Positions 15,956-24,284 of a stretch of DNA of 49,164 nucleotides are shown here, in pieces. The position numbers and the translations under genes are program-made. The DNA is taken from assembly GCA_015522785.1 (NCBI GenBank), contig WALP01000004.1, positions 1 through 49,164 of the forward strand. Direction: 5' to 3'. This DNA is from Candidatus Parvarchaeota archaeon (lineage in GTDB: Archaea; Nanobdellota; Nanobdellia; CSSed11-243R1). Every line of letters starts with the position of its first letter. The stretch's first letter is position 1. A model generated the notes under the pieces. That model was not told where the DNA came from. It ran no database searches and saw only the letters and a list, made by a program, of their open reading frames with translations.

Positions 15956-16905
15956 AGGTCTTCTATTTCCTTCTTCTCCAAAAGTATCTTTTTTATCTTT
16001 TCGTTGAGCTTATCTCTTAATTCAGAAGATTCAAGAGCCACTAATCCTCTACCGCATGTCGGGCAGAAAAACATGTATTTCATAGCTTTTGTGTATGAAA
16101 AACTTTTATCACAATGCTCACAATAAAAAACCTGGTGGACATCCAAAGCCTTCTTCCTCAATTTAATAACTTGTTCATCTTTTTTTCTAATCAAAAGTTC
16201 CTTCAATCTATCCGGATGGGCAACCCATGAATAAATAAACCAACCCTTTTTCTTGTCGCGCTCCCTTGAAAAGGACACCAATTTGTATTCATAAAGTTTG
16301 TACAACAAAGAACGCACGAAGTTTATTTGCAATCCAACCTTATCCGCGAGTGTAAATTCATCTATCTGCTTACCTATTTTAATTAAGTATGAAAAAACCT
16401 GTAATCCTTCTTCTCCGGCAATTTTAATTATAAATGATTTTGCATCTTCTCTTTCAACCAACTTAACTGCGTGAGAATGAGATAATCGCTTAGGGGTCAA
16501 AATAACTTTCTTCGGTTTTTTTGTTTTTTTCTTTGTTTTCTTTTTCGCAGCTAATTTCTTTTTTACATTTTTAACTTTCTTTTTGACAAGCTTCTTTTTG
16601 ACAGTTTTTTTCTTAACAACTCGTTTCTTAATTGTTTTCTTTTTAGTTTTCTTTGGGGTTATTCTCTTCTTTTGTTTTTTTGTCTTGGCAGTTTTTTTCT
16701 TCAGTGTTTCCTTTTTTTTAGCCGTCTTTTTAGTTGCTTTTTTAAGTGATGCTTTTTTAGTAGTTTTCTTTTTCCCTACTTTCTCCTTTGGTTTCTTCTT
16801 AACAACTTCTTTCTTAATCGTTTTTCTCTTTGAAGATTTTTTCTTAACAGGTTTTTTAGATTTCTCGGCTCCAGCCAATTTTTTAAGACCATTGAACAAT
16901 CCCAT
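15952..16905 (-). CDS. tfe: Transcription factor E alpha subunit with lysine-rich N-terminal tail
   Basis: TFE helps RNA polymerase open promoters. Residues about 145-235 form the winged-helix domain (IIKIAGEEGLQVFSYLIKIG, VGLQINFVRSLLYKLYEYKLVSFSRERDKKKGWFIYSWVA), followed by a zinc ribbon with C262, C265, C281 and C284 (CEHC, CPTC). Typical archaeal TFE is about 170-200 residues. This one is 317, because residues 8-139 are a lysine tract with Thr/Val/Ala/Pro spacers, like a histone H1 tail. That tail is in frame with a good ribosome site (GAGGAGGATAAAA) upstream of the ATG, so it appears genuine. The gene follows the site-2 protease by 17 nt. The tail may bind DNA or RNA nonspecifically. 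Confidence 0.92.
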   Translation of the reverse strand: MGLFNGLKKLAGAEKSKKPVKKKSSKRKTIKKEVVKKKPKEKVGKKKTTKKASLKKATKKTAKKKETLKKKTAKTKKQKKRITPKKTKKKTIKKRVVKKKTVKKKLVKKKVKNVKKKLAAKKKTKKKTKKPKKVILTPKRLSHSHAVKLVEREDAKSFIIKIAGEEGLQVFSYLIKIGKQIDEFTLADKVGLQINFVRSLLYKLYEYKLVSFSRERDKKKGWFIYSWVAHPDRLKELLIRKKDEQVIKLRKKALDVHQVFYCEHCDKSFSYTKAMKYMFFCPTCGRGLVALESSELRDKLNEKIKKILLEKKEIEDL

Positions 16906-16922
16906 TTTTATCCTCCTCTAAG

Positions 16923-18062
16923 TTAACCAATGATTTTAAACAACCATGGACCTATAAAGTTAAAGACAATTAGTGTGATATAAATTGCTGATGTAGTATG
17001 GAGCAATAGCGTCTTTATTTTATCGCTCTTAATAACATATCCTAATAAATCATACATAACTCTTCCACCATCTATTGCCCAAACAGGTATACAATTAATA
17101 AGCCCAACAAACAGATTAATTAATGCAATCCATTTTATCACATTTATACTCCACAAAAACACATCTAATCCAGTACCATATTTCTCTCTTGCGGATTGGG
17201 ATATATGAGATTCAGGTGTAACAACAATTCCTATATACGGGCGTGATGAATCACTCGGGTTTGCAATCGTAGTCACATTAAATACAGTATTGTTAGCAGT
17301 AATTGTAATTTTATCTCCCGGATTAATAGTTTTCATAACGGTAATGAACTCGTTAATAGTACCTATAGAATTGTTGTTGATTGCAGTAATCACATCCCCT
17401 TTTTCTAATCCTGAAAGATAAGCTGGAGTACCATTTTCGACGGTGTTTATGTTAACCCCATCATAAATAATAATACCATTCAAGACAGGAGCAACAACAA
17501 GGGAAAGAAATCCAAATAAGATACCCCATGTTACAACATTCGCAAATGGGCCAGCTGATAAAACTCTAAGCCTTGCAAGCTTGCTTTTTTTCATCATCTG
17601 CTTTTCATCAAGCTCCACAAATGCCAGTGGAAGTATGGTAAACAATCCAACACCGACGGATTTTAACTTAATCCCTTCCATGGCTGCGACAATGCCATGA
17701 CTAAACTCGTGAACAATAACAAGCACGGCTATTGCTATAATGCTTGGCCAAAATGGAACCGTAAAGCCGGGAACCAAAAGTTGAACTCCTTGTCCTCCGA
17801 CTCCATTAACAATTGCTATGAGATTTTTAAATAATGAATAACCTATAAGCAACATTCCACCAACAACTACTGGTATGGCAAGGGTGGAAAAAATCTTCCA
17901 GAAAAGCTTGTATTTCGCAAGGTTGCGCATGAAATTTAATCCTTTCTTAGTCCTGTAGGTTATAAAAACTTTGTCTATTACCTTAATTTTTTTTCTGTAG
18001 ATGTAGATAATCAATGCCACAATGCCATAAAACACAACTGCTGAAACCAAGTCCCAATTCAT
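16923..18062 (-). CDS. Site-2-type intramembrane metalloprotease with PDZ domain (family M50)
   Basis: The 379-residue membrane protein has the zinc motif HEFSH (118-122) in a membrane helix, and the second M50 motif NCIPVWAIDGG in a later helix (about 333-343), supplying the aspartate ligand. Between them lies a PDZ-like domain (about 210-285: VENGTPAYLSGLEKGDVITAINN). Other membrane segments are predicted near 5-22, 58-78, 105-125, 170-190, 305-325 and 358-376. Such proteases cleave membrane-anchored substrates, often regulators. The gene precedes TFE in the same operon, which may be coincidental. The start is the ATG at 18060-18062; no strong ribosome site is seen. Confidence 0.94.
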   Translation of the reverse strand: MNWDLVSAVVFYGIVALIIYIYRKKIKVIDKVFITYRTKKGLNFMRNLAKYKLFWKIFSTLAIPVVVGGMLLIGYSLFKNLIAIVNGVGGQGVQLLVPGFTVPFWPSIIAIAVLVIVHEFSHGIVAAMEGIKLKSVGVGLFTILPLAFVELDEKQMMKKSKLARLRVLSAGPFANVVTWGILFGFLSLVVAPVLNGIIIYDGVNINTVENGTPAYLSGLEKGDVITAINNNSIGTINEFITVMKTINPGDKITITANNTVFNVTTIANPSDSSRPYIGIVVTPESHISQSAREKYGTGLDVFLWSINVIKWIALINLFVGLINCIPVWAIDGGRVMYDLLGYVIKSDKIKTLLLHTTSAIYITLIVFNFIGPWLFKIIG

Positions 18063-18140
18063 GAAAATAGCAAAACCAATGTAGTTTATAAAGTTAATTT
18101 AATATAAAAATTAATAAACAGACAACATATGTGAAGAAAC

Positions 18141-19685
18141 ATGGAAGAGATTTATTGGGCCGACAAAATAGCAAAAAAAATCATAGAAAGAAATAAGGAT
18201 ATGTATATCATCTCAAGCGGAATAACTCCAAGCGGAATTGTCCACATAGGTAATTTTAGGGAAGAGATGACTGTCGATATAGTCCGACGGGCGCTGGAGT
18301 CAAAGGGAGTAAAAGTAAGATATATTCATTCTTGGGACGACTTTGATAGATTCAGAAAAGTTCCAAAAAATGTGCCAAAAGAATGGGAAAAGTACATAGG
18401 AATTCCTGTGGCAGAAACTCCTGACCCATTTGGATGTCATAAAAGTTATGCAGAGCATTTCGAAAAGGAATTTGAAGAAGCTGCAAAAGCAGTCGGTGTA
18501 ATCCCAGAGTATATTTACGAAAATGAGAAATATTCCTCCTGCACATACGCTGAAAGTATAAAAGAGGCGCTCCAAAAAAGAAAAGACATAATTGAAATTT
18601 TGAACAAGTATAGAAAGGAGCCTTTGCCGGAGAATTGGTATCCCATTCAAGTTTATTGTACAAAATGCGGAAAGGACTCCACAAAAGTTATTTCTTATGA
18701 TGGAAATTATAAAATTAAATACAAATGCAAGTGTGGGAATGAAGAAGAGATAGACTTTTCCAAAGAGGGAAGAGTTAAATTGAGATGGAGAACTGATTGG
18801 GCAATGAGATGGAGGTTTTACAACGTCGACTTCGAGCCGGGAGGGAAGGAACATTCCACCCCTGGTGGAAGCAGAACCACCAGCACGATAATTTCAAAAG
18901 AAATTTTCAACTACGAGCCACCTGTGTATCAGATGTATGACTTTGTCATATTAAAAGGGCAAGGCGGGAAGATGTCAGGCTCCCTTGGAAACGTAATTGC
19001 ATTGAAGGATTTGAACAGGATTTATCTTCCTGAAATTGTAAGGTATTTTTACGCAGGGACTCGCCCGAATAAAGAATTTGCTGTTCCCATGGATGATGAG
19101 ATATTCAAGGTGTACGAAGACTTTTATTTCACAGAAAGGGTTTATTTTGACAAGGAAGAAATTGATGAAAAGAGACAAAAGCATCTCAAAAGAGTTTATG
19201 AAATGTCTGTAGTTGAAATGCCAAAAGAATTGCCAATTCAGGTGCCATTCAAATATCTTGTATTCCTGTCCCAAATTTACAAAGACAACGAAAGTGTGCT
19301 AAACAAACTCAAGCAAAGCAAGCACCTAAAAGAAAACATGACAGAATTCGACAAAAAAAGATTAAATAAACTAATTGAAATGGCGAGGAACTGGGCAGAC
19401 AAATACGCCGATGAAAAATACAAGTTCCAAATCCATGAAGAAAAACATTTAGAGTTAAATAAAGACGAAAAAAAGGCAGTCAAGATGCTGGTTGACAAAA
19501 TGGATAATTTGACTGAAAACGCAATTTACGACATCGGAAAGGAAAGCGGAATGGGAATGGGAAAAGAGTTCTTCAAACTATGTTACAAAATTTTATTAAA
19601 CAAAGAGAGAGGACCCCGTCTGTTTGAGTTAATTGACAGCATTGGAAAGGAAAAAGCAAAGGAAATTTTCGAGAAGTATACATAA
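18141..19685 (+). CDS. lysS: Lysyl-tRNA synthetase, class I
   Basis: This enzyme attaches lysine to tRNA-Lys. The 514-residue protein has class I signatures: HIGN (35-38, within SGIVHIGNFREE) and KMSGS (277-281, within GQGGKMSGSLGNV). A zinc-binding insert has CTKCGKD and CKCGNEEE (about 173-200). Sequence elements such as RYIHSWDDFDRFRKVP and FEPGGKEHSTPGGSRTTS are specific to class I LysRS, found mostly in archaea and some bacteria, rather than the unrelated class II enzyme. The C-terminal helical domain (about 350-514) recognises the anticodon. The ATG lies about 33 nt after an AT-rich promoter and no clear ribosome site is visible. Confidence 0.97.
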   Translation: MEEIYWADKIAKKIIERNKDMYIISSGITPSGIVHIGNFREEMTVDIVRRALESKGVKVRYIHSWDDFDRFRKVPKNVPKEWEKYIGIPVAETPDPFGCHKSYAEHFEKEFEEAAKAVGVIPEYIYENEKYSSCTYAESIKEALQKRKDIIEILNKYRKEPLPENWYPIQVYCTKCGKDSTKVISYDGNYKIKYKCKCGNEEEIDFSKEGRVKLRWRTDWAMRWRFYNVDFEPGGKEHSTPGGSRTTSTIISKEIFNYEPPVYQMYDFVILKGQGGKMSGSLGNVIALKDLNRIYLPEIVRYFYAGTRPNKEFAVPMDDEIFKVYEDFYFTERVYFDKEEIDEKRQKHLKRVYEMSVVEMPKELPIQVPFKYLVFLSQIYKDNESVLNKLKQSKHLKENMTEFDKKRLNKLIEMARNWADKYADEKYKFQIHEEKHLELNKDEKKAVKMLVDKMDNLTENAIYDIGKESGMGMGKEFFKLCYKILLNKERGPRLFELIDSIGKEKAKEIFEKYT

Positions 19686-19716
19686 GATTTAAATAAAATT
19701 ATTGTGTGTTTATGGT

Positions 19717-20637
19717 ATGTATCTCAAAAGAGTTCCACCATTTAGATATATAGAAGAAACAATGGATGATTCTATAATTAATATGGGGAACGTTCCACTC
19801 TTATTGCTACCGGGGCATGAATCTGAATTCTATGGATTAAAGTGGTTCCCAATTAAAAATAATGTATTCCCCAAATTAGAAGATGTAGTAATGACTCCTG
19901 ATGTAAGAGAATTATTGTCCAACAACATCAGCCCTAACTTCACAATATCACAGATAGGCGAAGTAAAAAAAAGCAAAGACAGTGATAAAATAGAGGATTT
20001 GCTTGCAGTAGTGTGGATGGAATCTGATGTAAAACTTCCAGATGCGGACAAATCATTAAAATCAGATGCATATTTTGGTGGAAGAGCGTGGGTATTCAAT
20101 AAAAATGGACCAATTGCGTCCATATCTGAAGACCCCAAAAAAAGGGCGAGCTTGTTCACTTTTAGTGCAAACATACTTTATGTAAATGAAAGAATATATG
20201 TTGTGACAAAAGGTGAGATATGGGATGCCTCTAAAAATGATTATATACTCACAGGGAGAATAATGGAATATCCAACTATGAAAGATGTTTTTGGAAGTCC
20301 AAACACAATCCCCTATTTCTTAGGATGCTGTACTAGAAACAGAATATACATGCCACAATATGACTTAGAATACGGAGAGTACATATTTGAACATGACAAA
20401 GAGTCAAGAGAAAAAATGCTAATAGAAGATGACAAAGTTTATCTGTTAGTTGGCAAAGTAATTACAGATAATAGCAAGAGAAAAATAAAAATGGGATTTG
20501 TCGATGAAGATGGAAAATCCATTCTCGGATGGCATGATAAAATTGAATATTCTCCAAAAGAGGATTTAGTCAAGACATTCGACATCAAAAATGGGGAAAC
20601 AAAAATTAATACTCTTTCTGTAGAAGATACCATATAA
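19717..20637 (+). CDS. Hypothetical protein, 306 aa
   Basis: Unrecognised protein, beginning MYLKRVPPFRYIEETMDD. The start at 19717 is preferred because a TATA box (ATTTAAATA, centre about 19691) lies 26 nt upstream, the leaderless spacing seen elsewhere; the frame extends five codons further upstream from a TTG. The sequence appears beta-rich, with alternating hydrophobic strands and turns (GGRAWVFNKNGPIASISE, ILYVNERIYVVTKGEIWD, DDKVYLLVGKVITDN), suggestive of a propeller or beta-sandwich. There are no membrane helices. It follows lysS by 31 nt but has its own promoter. Function unknown. Confidence 0.75.
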   Translation: MYLKRVPPFRYIEETMDDSIINMGNVPLLLLPGHESEFYGLKWFPIKNNVFPKLEDVVMTPDVRELLSNNISPNFTISQIGEVKKSKDSDKIEDLLAVVWMESDVKLPDADKSLKSDAYFGGRAWVFNKNGPIASISEDPKKRASLFTFSANILYVNERIYVVTKGEIWDASKNDYILTGRIMEYPTMKDVFGSPNTIPYFLGCCTRNRIYMPQYDLEYGEYIFEHDKESREKMLIEDDKVYLLVGKVITDNSKRKIKMGFVDEDGKSILGWHDKIEYSPKEDLVKTFDIKNGETKINTLSVEDTI

Positions 20638-20665
20638 TAAAGAACTGTTAAATAAAAAATTTTAA

Positions 20666-20851
20666 TTATTTCTTGCCGCCGGCGCCTTTTACTTCTTTGT
20701 GTTTAGGACGAAGCTGTTTTGAGCCACACTTACGGCACTTAACTTTTCCCTGCCTTACTTTTTGTGGGTCTGCCCTTATTTTTGACTTGCAAGACCTGCA
20801 TACAAAAACGTTCTTGAAAAGCCTGTCCTGCGCCTCTTTGAATTTTGCCAT
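20666..20851 (-). CDS. rpl40e: Large ribosomal subunit protein L40e
   Basis: A 61-residue basic zinc-ribbon ribosomal protein: CRSC (18-21) and CRKC (39-42) coordinate zinc, followed by LRPKHKE, the conserved C-terminal segment of L40e. The N-terminal AKFKEAQDRLFKNV matches archaeal L40e, which also starts with a short helix ending RLF. The C-terminal tail KGAGGKK is slightly longer than usual. It sits alone on the minus strand, divergent from the nucleotidyltransferase that opens the large superoperon, and converges with the unknown ORF 19717..20637 across a 28-bp gap. Confidence 0.92.
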   Translation of the reverse strand: MAKFKEAQDRLFKNVFVCRSCKSKIRADPQKVRQGKVKCRKCGSKQLRPKHKEVKGAGGKK

Positions 20852-20949
20852 TGAAAATCACTAATTTACCTCAAAGTTTTGCCTTTTTAAAGTTTGCCCA
20901 CAGAGAATTATTGCAAAAGTTTATAAACTCTGTAATTTTTTTGTTACAT

Positions 20950-21516
20950 ATGTCACAAAAAGATTACAAACTAGAGATAATATCTATTTTATCCAAAGAA
21001 GAAACGCACATAAGGGAAATAGCAAGAAAACTAAAAACCAATCAGACAACTATCGCAAGAAAAGTGAAGGAACTTTATGAAGGGAATGTAATTGATTATA
21101 GGGAGGAAGGAAAAAATAAAATCATTTTTTTAAAGAAAACAATTGAATCATTCAAATTGCTTAAAATCTTGGAATATTATAAAGCAATAAAGTTACTTAA
21201 GAAATATCCTTTCCTTAGAAAAATATTTCAAAAAATGCTAAAAGATAAGAGGATAAAGCTCGCTATATTGTTTGGTTCATTCGCGAAAGGAACAGCAACA
21301 GATAAGAGCGACATAGATATCTTTATCGAGACTAAAAGTAGACAAATAAAAAAAGAGATAGAGACAACATATTCAAGAGTGAGTGTTAAAATAGGCTTAT
21401 TCAACAGAACAAATTTGTTGATAAAGGAGATAGAAAAAAACCATATAATTTTAAAAGGTGTAGATGAATATTATGAAAAAGTTGGATTTTTTGAAGAAAG
21501 TAAAAATAGAAGGTAA
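20950..21516 (+). CDS. Winged-helix minimal nucleotidyltransferase (MNT)
   Basis: The 188-residue protein has an N-terminal winged helix (about 5-60: THIREIARKLKTNQTTIARKVKELYEGNVIDY) and a C-terminal minimal nucleotidyltransferase domain (about 95-188) with the catalytic GS-x(9-11)-D-x-D pattern in GSFAKGTATDKSDIDIFIE. MNT proteins pair with HEPN proteins, some as toxin-antitoxin systems in which MNT modifies the HEPN partner. Here the winged helix may make it an autoregulator. The start at 20950 is chosen because the TATA box (GTTTATAAAC, centre about 20924) lies 26 nt upstream; the frame extends 35 codons further without support. It overlaps the HEPN gene by 53 nt and heads the superoperon. 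Confidence 0.88.
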   Translation: MSQKDYKLEIISILSKEETHIREIARKLKTNQTTIARKVKELYEGNVIDYREEGKNKIIFLKKTIESFKLLKILEYYKAIKLLKKYPFLRKIFQKMLKDKRIKLAILFGSFAKGTATDKSDIDIFIETKSRQIKKEIETTYSRVSVKIGLFNRTNLLIKEIEKNHIILKGVDEYYEKVGFFEESKNRR

Positions 21517-21949
21517 GTTAAAGCTTACCGAACCGAGCAACGAAGTGAAACAAGCTTACTTGGATAAATCAGAAAGTTATCTTGAATCAGCAAAACTCCT
21601 GCTAAAGAATAAAAAACTTGAAGAAGCAACCTCAATGACATATTATAGCATGTACTACTCTCTGCTTGCATTATTATACCACTTTGGCATAAAATCGGAA
21701 AACCACAGCGCATCAACTATACTTCTGAAGAAACTATTTGGAATAAACAATAAAGATATTTTAGAAGCAAAAAAAGAAAGAATAGATAAACAATACTATG
21801 TTGATTTCAAAATTGCCAAAAGGGATGTGGTAAATTTAATAAAAACAGCTGAAAAGTTTAATGCAGATATATTTGACTTTTTAGAGAAAGCAACTATAAA
21901 TCAAATAAAAACAGTTAGACAAAAATTTAAGGATTGGTTCGGTGAGTAA
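21464..21949 (+). CDS. HEPN-domain protein, partner of the MNT
   Basis: A 161-residue, mostly helical protein of HEPN type: KSESYLESAKLLLKNKKLEEATSMTYYSMYYSLLALLYHFGI (about 31-72) followed by NHSAS and a second helical pair. HEPN domains bind nucleotides or act as RNases. The R-x(4-6)-H motif typical of RNase toxins is not evident; NHS may be a remnant or an alternative, so ribonuclease activity is doubtful. The start is ATG 21464, with ATG 21473 as alternative. It overlaps the MNT gene by 53 nt and is followed 3 nt later by rnp3, so it is co-transcribed with RNase P genes. Confidence 0.85.
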   Translation: MNIMKKLDFLKKVKIEGKLKLTEPSNEVKQAYLDKSESYLESAKLLLKNKKLEEATSMTYYSMYYSLLALLYHFGIKSENHSASTILLKKLFGINNKDILEAKKERIDKQYYVDFKIAKRDVVNLIKTAEKFNADIFDFLEKATINQIKTVRQKFKDWFGE

Positions 21950-21952
21950 AAT

Positions 21953-22564
21953 ATGTTTTGGGATTTTTGGGTCGAAGAATTTGACGAGAAGCTTTTGATA
22001 GACTTGGGGTTCAAAGGAGCATGTATGTTTGGAGAATCAAAAAGCAAAAAAATCCAAATCCTGAAAGGTGAAAAAGTAACTGCAAAAAACCCGAATGAAC
22101 TGAAAAAGGCGGCAAAGTTAAAGGCAGACTTTATAATGCTTGACAAATCCAACGAAAAAGTCCAAAAAATGGCAATAAAAAGATGTCTTGTGGACGGGAT
22201 TCACTCGTTTGTGAAATATCCTCTAATTAAAGAAATGGCAGAAAAAAACATCGCAGTTGTGATATCCTTCAACGATTTGCTCAACTCAAAAGAGCCACAA
22301 AAGACAATAGCAAAAATGAAGCGTACAATATTCCTAGCAAAGAAGTATAAAACGCCAATAATCATTGTATCCGGCGCCAAAACAAAATGGGAATTAAGAG
22401 GGGTAAGCGAGCTTATCGCTCTCGGCGAAGTTCTCGGGCTCCAGAGAAATTCTGCAAAAAAAGCACTTTTTGATTTCCAGGAAAAAATCGCAAAAAGACA
22501 GAAGCTAAAAAAAGAAGGGAAATATGTGATGCCAGGGGTGGAAATAGTTGAAAAAACCATATAG
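21953..22564 (+). CDS. rnp3: RNase P protein component 3 (Rpp30)
   Basis: Rpp30 is a TIM-barrel, PHP-related protein subunit of archaeal RNase P, which matures tRNA 5' ends; it partners with Pop5, encoded next. The 203-residue protein shows LIDLGFKGACMFG, KADFIMLDKSNEKVQKMAIKRCLVDGI, and the diagnostic IIIVSGAKTKWELRGVSEL-ALGEVLGL region where the family has SGA and a conserved leucine-rich helix. A GGTGAG ribosome site precedes the ATG. The 3' end overlaps rnp2 by 17 nt. The order rnp3-rnp2-psmA-SBDS-rrp4-rrp41-rrp42 is the classic archaeal exosome superoperon. Confidence 0.92.
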   Translation: MFWDFWVEEFDEKLLIDLGFKGACMFGESKSKKIQILKGEKVTAKNPNELKKAAKLKADFIMLDKSNEKVQKMAIKRCLVDGIHSFVKYPLIKEMAEKNIAVVISFNDLLNSKEPQKTIAKMKRTIFLAKKYKTPIIIVSGAKTKWELRGVSELIALGEVLGLQRNSAKKALFDFQEKIAKRQKLKKEGKYVMPGVEIVEKTI

Positions 22565-22874
22565 AAAAAGATATATATCCTTCGAAATTATTTCAGATAG
22601 TAAATTTGATGAAAATTCAATAGAAAAATCAATAAAAAACAGCATGAAGGAGCTCTTTGGCGCTTTTGGTCTAAGCGAGGCAAATCCGCGGATATTATCC
22701 GAATTAACAAAAGAAAATAGATTTGTCCTTCAAATAGATCATAGATATGTTCAAAAAGCCAAAGTAGCAATGGGGTATATAAAAGAAATAAACAAAAAAC
22801 AAGTGATACTCAAAACATTAAAAGTTTATGGAACTCTAAAAAAAATAAAGGAGGTAATAAAATGGGTGAAATGA
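22548..22874 (+). CDS. rnp2: RNase P protein component 2 (Pop5)
   Basis: Pop5 forms a heterotetramer with Rpp30 and activates the RNase P RNA catalytic core. The 108-residue protein starts KKPYRKRYISFEIISD, the typical RYI.F opening of Pop5, and contains SMKELFGAFGLSEANPRIL and RFVLQIDHRYVQKAKVAMG, matching the family. The start codon is TTG at 22548-22550, preceded by GGGGTG; no ATG in this frame would give a full-length protein. It overlaps rnp3 by 17 nt and psmA by 13 nt, so translation is tightly coupled. Confidence 0.9.
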   Translation: MKKPYRKRYISFEIISDSKFDENSIEKSIKNSMKELFGAFGLSEANPRILSELTKENRFVLQIDHRYVQKAKVAMGYIKEINKKQVILKTLKVYGTLKKIKEVIKWVK

Positions 22875-23581
22875 TACCTCACGACATAATGGGGTATGAT
22901 AGGGCAATAACGGTCTTTTCTCCAGATGGAAGACTTCTGCAAGTCGAATATGCAAAAAAAACGGTGTCTCAAGGTGCTACTGCCATAGGAATAAAATGCA
23001 AAGATGGAGTGGTATTTGTTGCGGATAAAAGGATAACCGAAAAACTCATCATCCCTGAAAGTGTTGAAAAAGTGTACCAAATAGACAAATATACAGGTGC
23101 TGCTATGACAGGAATTTTATCAGATGGTAGAGTATTAATTCAAAGGGCTCAAACAAAAGCCCAAAGCCATAAGATAACATATGACGAAAGGATAGATGTA
23201 TTATCTTTAGTTAAAGATGTCTGCGACCAGCAGCACATTTTCACACAATATGGCGGAGCAAGACCCTTCGGAGTCGCGCTCTTAATTGGTGGAATTGACT
23301 CAACAGGCCCAAGACTATTCTTAACAGAACCTAGCGGGATTTACTTTGAATACAAAGCGACAAGCATAGGTGAAGGGGCGCCAATTGTAAAAAAATATTT
23401 AGACGAATCATATAAAGAGAATATAAATGTTGAACAGGGAGTCAAATTGGCTATTTCTGCGCTCAAAAAAGCATTGGGTGCAAAATTCAGCAAAGACAGA
23501 ATTGACATAGCAGTAATCTCAAAAGATAAAGGGTTCAAGAAGCTAAACAAAACAGACATTGAGAAGCATCTGAAAAAATAA
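22862..23581 (+). CDS. psmA: 20S proteasome alpha subunit
   Basis: The alpha subunit forms the outer rings and gate of the 20S proteasome. The 239-residue protein shows the alpha signature YDRAITVFSPDGRLLQVEYAKK (about 12-33), where the N-terminal helix guards the gate, plus QGATAIGIKCKDGVVFVADKR and YGGARPFGVALLIGG. AGGAGGT lies 6 nt upstream of the ATG. The C-terminal KLNKTDIEKHLKK is the usual lysine-rich end. The catalytic beta subunit is not in this window. Placement between RNase P and SBDS genes matches the archaeal exosome superoperon. Confidence 0.97.
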   Translation: MGEMIPHDIMGYDRAITVFSPDGRLLQVEYAKKTVSQGATAIGIKCKDGVVFVADKRITEKLIIPESVEKVYQIDKYTGAAMTGILSDGRVLIQRAQTKAQSHKITYDERIDVLSLVKDVCDQQHIFTQYGGARPFGVALLIGGIDSTGPRLFLTEPSGIYFEYKATSIGEGAPIVKKYLDESYKENINVEQGVKLAISALKKALGAKFSKDRIDIAVISKDKGFKKLNKTDIEKHLKK

Positions 23582-23593
23582 GCGAGGACAACA

Positions 23594-24280
23594 ATGGTAA
23601 ATATTGAAGACGCTGTGATAGCTAAACTAAAAAAGAATGGAGAAAAATTTGAGGTTCTTGTCGATTGTGAATTGGCTATTAAGTTCCGGAAAGATAATTC
23701 AATTGATATAAATGATGTTCTCGCAGTTAGAAACATCTTCAAAGATGCAAAGAAGGGAGAAGTAGCTCCGCACCTGTATGAAGCATTTGGAACTGACAAC
23801 ATAGAAAAGATAGCGGCGCAAATAATCAAGCATGGCGAGATACAATTAACTGCGGAATACAAAAGAAAACTTACCGAGCAAAAAAAGAAAGAAGTAATAG
23901 GTAAAATAGTTGAATCCGCAATGGACCCTCGCACGAAACTACCAATTCCACCACAAAGACTGGAGCTCGCGATAGAACAAGCACACATAAACTTTGACCC
24001 ATTCAAATCAGCAGAAGAACAGCTCCAGACAGTCGTGGAAAAGCTACGGCCAATCTTACCGCTAAGTTTTGAAAAAAGAAAGTTCGAAGTGATAATTCCG
24101 GCGCAGCACTCTGGGGCTTGCTACGGCATTTTAAAAAAGTATGGAAAAATTTCAAAAGAAACCTGGCTCGGTAGTGGAGCATTACAAGCAGAAATAGAAA
24201 TGCCCGCAAAGATGGCTGAAGATTTCATGGATGAACTAAATAAAAAGACACATGGCGATGTTCAGATAGAAGAAAGGTGA
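23594..24280 (+). CDS. Ribosome maturation protein SBDS (Sdo1)
   Basis: SBDS helps release anti-association factor aIF6 from new large subunits, making them competent for translation. The 228-residue protein has the N-terminal FYSH domain (1-90: KFEVLVDCELAIKFRK, DVLAVRNIFKDAKKGEVA), a central helical domain (about 100-165: KVIGKIVESAMDPRTKLPIPPQRLELAIEQAHINFDPFKSAEEQ) and a ferredoxin-like C-terminal domain ending EEVQ-like sequence. Length and order are those of archaeal SBDS. It follows psmA by 12 nt and precedes an unknown ORF, then the exosome genes. Confidence 0.96.
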   Translation: MVNIEDAVIAKLKKNGEKFEVLVDCELAIKFRKDNSIDINDVLAVRNIFKDAKKGEVAPHLYEAFGTDNIEKIAAQIIKHGEIQLTAEYKRKLTEQKKKEVIGKIVESAMDPRTKLPIPPQRLELAIEQAHINFDPFKSAEEQLQTVVEKLRPILPLSFEKRKFEVIIPAQHSGACYGILKKYGKISKETWLGSGALQAEIEMPAKMAEDFMDELNKKTHGDVQIEER

Positions 24281-24284
24281 AAAA

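Noticed and set aside
16583-16921. 112-codon plus-strand frame rich in Phe/Leu/Val resembling a membrane protein
   Set aside because: It is the antisense of the lysine tract of TFE (AAA/AAG read as TTT/CTT).
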